Part shown: piece after piece, positions 56,349-64,000 of the stretch
Numbering within the stretch: position 1 is the first letter of the stretch
Layout: every line of letters starts with the position of its first letter
Source: Phaeosaccion multiseriatum
Lineage: Eukaryota > Ochrophyta, other classes
Direction of reading: 5' to 3'
NCBI GenBank assembly: GCA_965112735.1
Contig: OZ218957.1
Location: 3,286,001-3,350,000, forward strand
Length of the DNA: 64,000 nt
Position numbers and translations under genes: made by a program
Notes under the pieces: generated by a model
The model's input: the letters and a program-made list of their open reading frames with translations, nothing else
Database searches by the model: none
Told to the model about the DNA's origin: nothing

Positions 56349-57093
56349 ATGTTCGCCACTCCTCGGGGACCGAGTACTCCTACTCGCATGGTCACTACCC
56401 CGCCACGTGCCCCTGCAGAGACAAGAGTTTGGCCCACGGGAGCAGAGGGAAGTTATGGCATGCACATGGCGGTGGACTCTTTGCTCCCGTCAGATGATGA
56501 CATCCAGGCAGATTATGAGGAGGTGGAGGCTGTCAGAGCAGCCATGGATCTATGTGAGTCGCTGGGGGGCCCTGGCGGAGAGGGCGAAGGCAACGAGGTC
56601 AGCGCCTTCGATGACGAGGAGCTGTGCAGCAGATGCGTGGAGGTGGTGGGACCCAAGGCACACGTGACCTTTGCTTGCTCCTCCATCAATCGCATGCTCT
56701 GCCTCCACGTCAAGAACTTGGGAAAGTTTATGAGTTTTGAGGTGGAGGTTGTCGACGACATGAAGCGGTATAGGCAAATCAGCCTGTCGAACCACCGGAG
56801 CGTGGCCACAGTCGACAAGGACCGAGCCACGCTTCCTCTGCGCCTGGGAGAGGGCTGGCAGTACGTCAACATAGATCTTGAGGAGGTGACCAAATTGGTA
56901 CGTTGGGTGGATAGGACAATGGTGATAAATTGTGGAGTGGTGGGGTGGTGTTGGAGCGACAGGAGGATCATGGTTTGATGGGTCGCTTGCTCGAGCCGTT
57001 CATTGTAGAAAAACCATGGCAGAGCTGAACACGTCTCCTCCTCCTCCTCCTCCTCTTCCTCCTCCTCCTCACGTTCATGCTTCTCCTTCCTCC

Positions 57094-57125
<32 letters not shown>

Positions 57126-57274
57126 TACCCCCGTGCACGCAGGCGTGGGGCAGTCAGTACCTCACAGCATGCGCGGTGCGTATCAACGGAAGCTGTAGAG
57201 TAAGCAAGCTCTTCCTCCAAGAGATCCCCTTCAGCGACGCAGAGCTTCCCAAGCACCTCCGAGTATTGGCATGA
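56349..57274 (+). CDS. CFAP20-domain (CFA20) protein, 226 aa, 2 exons
   Basis: Exons 56349..56897 and 57143..57274, joined in phase 0. The N-terminal 90 or so residues are unique and acidic (SLLPSDDDIQADYEEVEA). From about residue 100 it follows CFAP20: VTFACSSINRMLCLHVKNLGKFMSFEVEV, DMKRYRQISLSNHRSVATV, TLPLRLGEGWQYVNIDLEEVTK and, in exon 2, VRINGSCRVSKLFLQEIPFSDAELPKHLRVL. CFAP20 proteins sit in the inner junction of doublet microtubules. Several conserved residues of canonical CFAP20 differ and the N terminus is replaced, so this is a divergent member or paralogue, not the standard highly conserved protein. Confidence 0.82.
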
Positions 57275-58253
57275 AGATTGCACACCCAACCAAACCACTG
57301 TACATAAATATATTGTTGCAGCAAATGATGGAAAGGAGCCGGCATGGGCCATGGGTGGAGATCGTCCACACCAAGCCAAAGGCCTGTTACTCCTTCACAC
57401 ACCTCTCAGCTGTCGTTTCCAAACAGCGGGCCTGGCTCCTGCCTCACGTGCCCCTCTCTCTGCTCCTGTGTGAGTGTGTAGCAGCGCTGCAGACCACACC
57501 GACCGTGTCCCAACAGCCATTGGGGCATGCGTACGGGCGTGTGTGCGAGCGTGCGTGCCAGTGGTCCATCAGACCGGCCCATATGCCCGTATGTTTTGCA
57601 CGTGGTGCACTGCACTCCTCTGCTCGCTGCTACTCCTGCTGCCGCTGCTGCTGCTGGTGCTGCTGCGGCTTCTTGTGGACAAGGGTCAAGCTCTCGCTCA
57701 CTCTCTCGCCCTCTCATTCGGTTCAGATGTGCCAACGCTATGCGGAAGGATGCGAGGCGGCGGCGGCCATGTGGCACAGAGCGCGTCAAGCAGTGTCAAG
57801 CAGTGTCAAGCAGTGTCAAGCAGTGTCAAGCTTGTTGGTGAGGGAGAAGCGCGCAGCTCAAGTCGGAGCTCACCACACCTTCTCGACGTAACCCTCTCCC
57901 TCTCCTCCGTCTCCTTCTCACGGAGCCTGTCTGTGTGCTAACGCTCCATGGACTCACAGCACCCCGACCGTAGTAAGACTCCCCCATCCATGAGCATGAT
58001 GGTTTCGAATGTCCACTCTCTCTCCCCGAGCATGATGGTTTCGAATGTCCACTCTCTCTCCCCGAGCATGATGGTTTCGAATGTCCACTCTCTCTCCCCG
58101 AGCATGATGGTTTCGAATGTCCACTCTCTCTCCCCGAGCATGATGGTTTCGAATGTCCACTCTCTCTCCCCGAGCATGATGGTTTCGAATGTCCACTCTC
58201 TCTCCCCGAGCATGATGGTTTCGAATGTCCACTCTCTCTCTCTCTCCCCTCTC
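57275..58253. other. Convergent spacer with two tandem arrays
   Basis: No supported gene. It holds a 10-bp AAGCAGTGTC array (about 57787..57831, 4-5 copies) and a 36-bp array (57989..58240). Frames through the arrays are open on both strands because 36 is divisible by three. Confidence 0.5.
57989..58240. repeat. 36-bp tandem repeat, 7 copies
   Basis: Seven near-identical units, each containing GATGGTTTCGAATGTCCA followed by a CT stretch and CCCCGAGC. There are no unique spacers, so it is not a CRISPR array. Part of the unit (GAGCATGATGGTTT) resembles GAGCATCATGGTTT in the last exon of the neighbouring pseudouridine synthase gene (58548..58561). Confidence 0.93.
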
Positions 58254-61200
58254 TCATCGCGGCAAGGGCTCCCAGCTGAGTGTGGGCTCTGATGGAGGAG
58301 AGGGTGGTACGACCCCCCCCTTCCCCTTCCCGTCCCCCTTCCCATTCTGCTGCTGCTGATGCTGCTGCTGATGCTGCTGCTGACTTAAGGGCCTTCCGCC
58401 TCCGTCTCTGGTCCTTGAAGCAGGGTCTGTCAAGGCGGACTTCACGACGCTCCTCTTTGAAGCAGGTGCTGCCTCTCCTTTTCCTCCCCTCCTCCCTCCT
58501 TCGATGATGTTCGGCCGTGGGGGAATGAGGCCACGCACACCTTCGTCGAGCATCATGGTTTCCACGAGGGCATTGTCGAACATGTCCCGCCAGAGCGGTG
58601 GTGGAGGGGCATTGAACACGAGGGGCACCTGCAAAGGACGAAAAAGTAGGCGGAAAGACAGAGAAGGCACCAAACGTAACGAAGTAACGACAAGTCGCGC
58701 GGCGGTGGTGTGAGGTCGGGGGTGCGGAATGTGTGCGTGATTGGTGCTGGATTGAAGGGGGGAGAAGGGGGAGCGATAACAGCAAGCTACAAGAACACAA
58801 GACCAGACAAAAGAGGAAGGCAAGCTACGGCCCTCCTGCCCTTGCTCTCACTATCGGCATAGCTACCCCCTTACCCTGTCCTTACCCTGTCCTTACCCTG
58901 TCCTTACCCTGTCCTTACCCTGTCCTTACCCTGTCCTTACCCTGTCCTTACCCTGTCCTTACCCTGTCCTTACCCTGTCCTTACCCTGTCCTTACCCCGT
59001 CCTTACCCTGTCCTTACCCTGTCCTTACCCTGTCCTTACCCTGTCCTTACCCTGTCCTTACCCTGTCCTTACCCTGTCCTTACCCTGTCCTTACCCTGTC
59101 CTTACCCTGTCCTTACCCTGTCCTTACCCTGTCCTTACCCTGTCCTTACCCTGTCCTTACCCTGTCCTTACCCCGTCCTTACCCTGTCCTTACCCTGTCC
59201 TTACCCTGTCCCTACCCTGTCCTTACTTTGTCCTTAACCTGTCCTTACCCTGTCCTTACCCTGTTGATGGGATGGGGGATGGTGAGGGCCCGGGCGTGGA
59301 GGGCGATGCTCTTGTCAGGGAAGCGGCCAGGGGCGCCGTACTTGGCATCACCCACCACGGGATGCCCAATGTGGGCCAGTTGTGCTCGAATTTGATGCTT
59401 TCTATTGGGGTACGAGATGGCAGCAGAGGGGACAGAGGGGGGGGGGGTTGGGAGGCTCAATGTACCGTGGGGTGGGTCTATGGGCCCTACTCATCAAGGC
59501 AAGTGCCAGTTGGTGCAGACTGGTCTCTCTCCCCACGTAGCAATCGATACCCACCCCACGCCCGCCCGCCTACACCACCCACACACACACGCACGCACTC
59601 ACGCACGCACACGCACGCACCCACTCACGCCCACCCACGCACCCCCCAACCCACCTGCCAGTGTAGACCCTAACCCGTACGAGAGTCTGCACCCTGTCCC
59701 TATGCCTGTGTGTGTAGATGGCAGCATAATCCAGCACGGCCTTCTTGGCGGTCTTGCCCACCTCCCTGAGCGTCTCCGCCATCGTCTTGCCCTCCCTCAC
59801 TTGCACCACATGACTGCGGTTCTTGCTCTGCCGCGGCTGCAGGATGTGCTGTAGAGTGCCTTCCCCGTCCAGGTCTCCTTCCACCACTGCATAGTACACC
59901 TTCATTGTTCAACGTCATTTGCCATTTGTCAGTCCTAATCCTCCTCCTCCTCCTCCTCCTCCTTTTCGCCCTCACCCCCCCCCCCAACATGCACCCGTAC
60001 GTACATCCTGCCCGATTCGATGGTCTGCTCTAACAATGCGGCAGGTAGACAGATAACTCTTACCTTGTGCACATTCTCCCTTTCTCGAAACGTTTTGGAG
60101 AGTCTCTGGGCGGCCTTGGTGGTCCGCGCAAAGCACACCACTCCCGATACAGGCCTGTCCAGGCGGTGGACGTTGGCGATGAAGGAGCGAGCCTCGCCTT
60201 TGTAACGCCTGGGGAGGGCAGGGAGGGGAGAGGGGGGGGGAGAGGGAGGGAGGGAGGGAGGGAGGGAGGGAGACCTGAAACTGTAAGTTTGTTAACCAGA
60301 CAAGGGTCACACAGAAGAGAATACACCGAGAGAGGGGGGGGGGGGAAGGAAGAAAACAACTCGAAATCACTCCCATGGAATTGGACATATAGCTCTGCAT
60401 TAGCGAGGAGTTGCCCGTCCGCTCACTCCCGTCACCCACCGCTTCATGTAATCAGTGGCCAGGTCAGCGAGGCAGCTGTCGCCCGTCTGGTCAGGCTGGG
60501 AGAGCATTCCCGGGGGCTTGCACACCGCAAAGACCTGCGAGCGAGTTGGCGGCGAAGAAGAGTTCAATTGAAGCACATGTGTAGAGGAGAAGAAGGGCAG
60601 CGCCTTGGGGCTAGTTCAGATCAGAAGTGGCAAGACTTGCTAGTGGAGAGGGGGGGGAGGGGAGGTGAAGGCGCTCGGCAGAGGCGCTCTGGAGGGGAGT
60701 GGATTCACCCCTACCAAGCATGTGTCTTTACACCCAAGCAAGCGCACAAACTCTTCTCACTCCTCACTTACATGGTTGTCCAAGAAGAGGATGTCCTCGT
60801 CGCGTAGGTGTACGGACAGGGCCTTGAGCATCTTGGGCCGCTTCTCTCCCTCCACCACGATCTTCTTGGTTTCTGTGCGACCGTAACCCCCTCCCCGACC
60901 TCTTGTTTTCCCTGGCCCTTCTCTCCTTCCACCTTGTCCCGTGGTCTCCCCTTGTTCTCGGGCGCGAATGCTAAATTCCTCTCGTGGGTCTGCAACAGCA
61001 TTCAGCTGAGCATCTGAAGCCCCATTCGCAGCTTCGACATGAGTAGCAGCAGGTGCAGCTGCAGGAGGAGGTGGAGCGAGGAGAGAGCTGGTGCCACTGT
61101 ACGTCCTGGGGCTGTCCCCCGCTCCGCAGGCCGATTGCCGCTGTCGAAGGAGACTCCTGTTTGGAAAAGCAGAGGTGGCTCCTGGGCCAGTCCACACCGA

Positions 61201-61401
61201 TCTCCTGTCCGCGAGGGTAGCTCTACCCACCCACCCTCCCACGTAGCCTGCCGCTCCTCCCCCCACCCTTCGGCCTGATGGTGCTGGAGGAGACTCCTCT
61301 AAGGAGCTCGAGAGCGAACAAGGCCTCGACCGTGCGGAAGAAGCAGCAGCAGAAGCAGCACTGCCCACGCTCCGGCATGTCCGCAGGCGCAGGGAGAGCA
61401 T
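58254..61401 (-). CDS. RluA-family pseudouridine synthase, probably organellar, 543 aa, 6 exons
   Basis: Exons: 60772..61401, 60440..60534, 60064..60208, 59655..59899, 59260..59401, 58254..58628, phase-consistent. The ATG at 61401 opens MLSLRLRTCRSVGSAASAA, an Arg/Ser-rich mitochondrial-type presequence. Core motifs: VFAVCKPPGMLSQPD, VHRLDRPVSGVVCFART (nucleophile Asp259), VRVYTGRKHQIRAQLAHIGHPVVGD (the TGR/K junction spans an intron) and PDKSIALHARALTI. The last exon adds a 125-residue Gln/Gly tail (WRDMFDNALVETMMLDEG, then low complexity). It should modify rRNA or tRNA uridines. The intron before the last exon is almost entirely an 11-bp tandem repeat. Confidence 0.9.
58869..59264. repeat. 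11-bp tandem repeat, about 36 copies, filling a pseudouridine synthase intron
   Basis: Unit TCCTTACCCTG on the plus strand, CAGGGTAAGGA in the gene's sense, with rare variants near 59217-59240. The first unit overlaps the exon end, so the real 5' splice site (CAGG/GTAAGG) is itself the first member of the array. Confidence 0.96.
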
Positions 61402-62229
61402 GATAGGCACAAAAGCCTCGTGAGAAGGTGTCAAGCACGGCGCTGGGGCCGAATGTTTCCTATACGGCTCCCCGCCGAATGTTTCCTATACGCCCCCGCC
61501 CCCCTCGGACGATCCTTTTCCTTTGACCCCCCCCCCACAACCCAAGTCACTTCCCAGTAGCAGATCCTTTGCAAACGAAGACCATACCCCCCATCGTCAT
61601 CCCGACAACCGCTTGCATCTCAAGAGTCACCTCAAGGTCTTCGCGCCGTCAAGAGCCGGAAGGAGAGCGCAAGGAGCAAGGAGCACCCACGGGAGAGCGA
61701 ACAAACGGTCGAAGATCTGTCTTGGAGACGTGAAAGTTCTTTTAATTAGATTTCACGCTTGGTGTACCGTGTGCTCCGCGACACCTGACTCTGCTGCTGG
61801 CTGAGAGGGGGAGGCTGCGGAATGGTGAGTCTGGAGGTGGCGGCAGGAGCAGACGAGGACGGGAGCTTGGGAAGTTCGAGCCAGTTTGGCAACACCTGAT
61901 GCAACCCCCCTTGCTTCAAACCATCATAAGCAAGAAGGGCAATGCCCGCAGACAACCAGCCGTAGCGGCGGCACTTTTATCCCCGCGTTTTCGTCTCTAT
62001 GGTCTAGTTTTGGCCCCAAGTTGCAGCTCCGATACTATGGTGCTGTGTTTTTGATGGAAACCTCTCACTCGCCAATGTCTTTGTGTGGTGCGCCGAATGG
62101 GAAAGGGATACTGCGCTTACGGCTGCGGCTATTACGGGGTAAAAGTAGCGACATGATTGCTTGAGGAACAGGCAAAGAGAGCTTTTGAAATAATGTTGCT
62201 TCTTGGTGCCGCTCACACGTGCCAAACAG
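61402..62229. other. Spacer with an unresolved exon
   Basis: Upstream of the pseudouridine synthase gene and of the acidic-protein gene, so it should hold promoters and the missing 5' exon of the latter. A minus-strand stretch ending at a stop at 61746 (GLHQVLPNWLELPKLPSSSA, up to about 61975) reads like real protein but has no linked start. Two copies of CGAATGTTTCCTATACG occur near 61450 and 61476. Confidence 0.35.
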
Positions 62230-62846
62230 GCGGATCCAGAGGTTAACGACCCGGTGGGGGAGGAGGAGGAGGAGGAGGACGAAGGAAACAGTGGCGGCGA
62301 GGATGAGGTGAGTCCCACTCCTGCCCCCTCTGCAAGCAGAAGCCCCGAGGAGTACGTGTATTGCTGAAGACTAGCCCCGTGCCTTCGTCATCGGGCTGCG
62401 CCCTCCTGCTTCTAGAGAGGGCTTAACCAACGCTCAGTGCCCGCTATGTCTCTCCCCTCTCTGTGCTTGGCGACTCCGTACGTGTACCTCTTCACTTGAA
62501 GCAACAGCAGGACGAGGACTCGGAGCAGCAAGACGACGAAGAGGACGACGACGCATCGGGAGCAGTAGCAGGAGAAGAAGACAACGATGATGATGATGAT
62601 GATGACGATGATGATGACGACGATGAAGACGAGGGCGCTGGGGACGCACCTGGTCTGTCCGACTTGTATAATAGAGACTTTCAGGGAGACGACGAGGAGG
62701 ACGAGGAGGACTACGAGGGAGACGAAGGAGGGGGGCCTGCCGGGGACGAAGACGAGGACGAAGATGATGACGACGAGGATGACGACGATGAAGACGAAGA
62801 CGACGACGCCCCACCGCCAGGGAAGAAAGCGAGGACGGAGGACTGA
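62230..62846 (+). CDS. Very acidic protein, 3' exons, unknown function
   Basis: Two exons, 62230..62307 and about 62508..62846, join in phase 0. They read [19 protein letters not shown], then long Asp/Glu runs, a short ordered-looking insert LSDLYNRDFQ and the basic end PPPGKKARTED. A GCCAAACAG acceptor precedes the first exon and the frame is closed just upstream, so a 5' exon is missing. Composition resembles acidic nuclear histone-binding proteins, but many unrelated proteins share it. The Asp runs come from GAT/GAC repeats. Confidence 0.6.
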
Positions 62847-63587
62847 GGAATGTCAAGGCGCCGACTTCTGACGACCACGTGCAAGCAATGCGATCGATTG
62901 GTCGGCGGCACAGGGGAGGGGGGTGAAACGTTGGGCAGCAGAGAACAGCAGAGCCCCTCCTTGCGGGATACACCGAACAAAACGTTACAGAACATGTACA
63001 AAGAAAAGGGAAGGCACAAAAGCATTGTTCCACATCTGCGCGGAAGGGATGATGGAGCCTCACACGTGCAAGCAATATATGTTTGAAGTTATTTTAATTT
63101 TAAAATTAAAAGGAAGGCCAAGTGCAGGAGGAAAGGGGGAAGAGAACATATTGACATACTGTAGGTAGTACTTCGTAGTACTTGGCATGGGCATCGAGCC
63201 TCAAGAGAGCCTTACGTACGACCCTCCCGCTTGTTGAAGAGAGCTTGCAAGCTCGTGCGTGCGTCGATGAGTCTGTCAGCAGATCGATAGCTTGTCAGTC
63301 TCCAGCTGGCATATATTTTGCACAGAAGGCCTTCCCTTCCCTGACGGCAATCAACTGTCGCTCTCCCAACGAAATGAATAAATGAACGCTAAATGAATAA
63401 ATGAACACTAAATACAATAGGAGGGACCTCCGCGCGTGAAAGCCCATACATCGACCCCTGACGTGCTATCGACGCATTCTCGATAGCACACGCTATCGGC
63501 CGACGGCGATGGCAGATAGCAGATAGCACAGGAGGGGTGTCGCTCACTAACACGCACGCAAGCACACACGCACACACGCACACCCAC
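62847..63587. other. Convergent spacer with an AT palindrome and a hairpin
   Basis: Between the stops of two genes facing each other. It contains a perfect 20-bp AT palindrome (63092..63111), direct repeats of AATGAATAAATGAAC near 63375-63405, and a 10-bp-arm hairpin (63463..63489) located 99-125 nt past the stop of the minus-strand gene. No coding sequence supported. Confidence 0.45.
63463..63489. other. Perfect hairpin (10-bp arms) downstream of the RIT1-like stop codon
   Basis: Arms GTGCTATCGA (63463..63472) and TCGATAGCAC (63480..63489) around a 7-nt loop. It shares the core CTATCG/CGATAG and its distance from a stop codon with the hairpin at 6009..6036. Several GATAGCAGATAGC repeats follow at 63508-63527. 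Confidence 0.7.
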
Positions 63588-64000
63588 TCAGCTGAGGTAG
63601 AACTTGTGAAGCTCCTTCATGTGTCTTCGCTGCGGCTGAGCGGCAGGGTGCCACTGCTGCATCTGCAGCCCCATCAAGCGGACGTCTGCTTTGGTGAGAG
63701 GGGCAGGACCGCCACCACTAGTAGCTGCCATCTCACCACCACCAACAGCAGCAGCACTGCCAGCAGCACTACCAGCTGAAGCCCCCGCGGCACCCCCCGG
63801 AGCAGCAGAAGCGCCGTTTGCCTTGCGCCTGCCGAGCGGCAACAAGGCGGCTAGGCAGAGGACGACGGAAGTGTCACAGCCGGAGCCACACACGACAAGC
63901 GCATCGAAGGGTCTAGTTGCGGTGCAGCTGCTGCTGCTGCTGCTCCTGCCGCTGCTGCTGTCCGTAATAGTCCTTCGTCCACAACGGTCACACACGCCAC
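63588..64000 (-). CDS. RIT1: RIT1-like tRNA 2'-O-ribosylphosphate transferase, C-terminal part
   Basis: The 3' end of a gene that enters from the right edge. The visible frame reads FDALVVCGSGCDTSVVLCLAALLPLG, a Gly/Ala-rich linker, then LTKADVRLMGLQMQQWHPAAQPQRRHMKELHKFYLS and a stop. This fits the C-terminal phosphatase-like fold of RIT1/Init_tRNA_PT proteins (LLVCC..GKD.SV..ALA, then ITK..IR..L......P...PSR..M..LN.FL). RIT1 adds a ribosyl phosphate to A64 of the initiator tRNA so that it is not used in elongation. The degenerate CGSGCDTS loop differs from the usual form. An intron may lie before about 63920. Confidence 0.6.
   Translation of the reverse strand, partial: GVCDRCGRRTITDSSSGRSSSSSSCTATRPFDALVVCGSGCDTSVVLCLAALLPLGRRKANGASAAPGGAAGASAGSAAGSAAAVGGGEMAATSGGGPAPLTKADVRLMGLQMQQWHPAAQPQRRHMKELHKFYLS

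Noticed and set aside
57948-58345. Possible CRISPR array or repetitive protein gene at the 36-bp repeats
   Set aside because: Units are directly adjacent with no unique spacers, the context is a eukaryotic nuclear spacer, and both strands are open only because the unit length is a multiple of three.
58869-59264. Interstitial telomere repeat
   Set aside because: TTACCC appears in each unit, but the unit is 11 bp (TCCTTACCCTG), not CCCTAA or CCCTAAA, and it matches the splice donor of its intron better.
58733-59395. A 220-codon plus-strand frame reading Leu-Pro-Cys-Pro-Tyr repeats
   Set aside because: It runs through the 11-bp intron array and antisense to the conserved TGRKHQIR exon of the pseudouridine synthase gene.

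Overview
The window is nuclear DNA of a flagellated photosynthetic stramenopile (ochrophyte alga). Three genes encode fucoxanthin/violaxanthin-chlorophyll type light-harvesting proteins whose presequences carry the Ala-Ser-Ala-Phe motif used for import into complex red-lineage plastids. Four other genes are axonemal (TTLL9, CFAP300, SPATA17 and a CFAP20 relative), which argues against a non-flagellate lineage. Genes are intron-rich with GT-AG (one GC-AG) introns, coding DNA is GC-rich, and introns and spacers are packed with microsatellites. Gene models were built by eye from open frames, splice consensus and phase agreement; none has transcript support here.

Layout: 1-1.3 kb, 5' part of an unrecognised Ser/Arg-rich protein gene (-); 1.9-5.8 kb, a 12-exon ammonium transporter (-) with an 8-nt micro-exon; 6.1-9.6 kb, a Tudor-like/UBA/RanBP2-zinc-finger protein (-); 11.1-13.1 kb, an RluA-type pseudouridine synthase (-); 13.8-15.1 kb, an acidic intronless protein (-); 16.5-28.2 kb, a 14-exon TTLL9-like tubulin glutamylase (+); 28.5-31.4 kb, CFAP300 (+); 31.4-42.7 kb, a tandem array with three light-harvesting genes (-), each next to a decayed gene fragment (+); 43.2-46.2 kb, a four-helix membrane protein (+), tail to tail with a USP20/33-like deubiquitinase (46.5-51.2 kb, -); 51.9-53.5 kb, a V-ATPase Ac45-like membrane protein (+); 53.9-55.9 kb, SPATA17 (-), divergent from a CFAP20-domain gene (56.3-57.3 kb, +); 58.3-61.4 kb, a second pseudouridine synthase (-); 62.2-62.8 kb, a very acidic protein (+, 5' end unresolved); 63.6-64 kb, the 3' end of a RIT1-like tRNA ribosylphosphate transferase (-).

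The genes form no single pathway, but four axonemal genes within about 41 kb, two of them divergent from one spacer, is notable.

The most unusual content is in the DNA itself. A 17-bp word (GCAGTTGGTGATACAGC and near variants) recurs about 20 times on both strands, in exons (in different reading frames), introns and spacers. Introns carry tandem repeats that begin at, and copy, their own 5' splice site. Very long AG-free pyrimidine tracts precede acceptors. A 75-bp palindromic insertion can be seen as filled versus empty site by comparing array copies.
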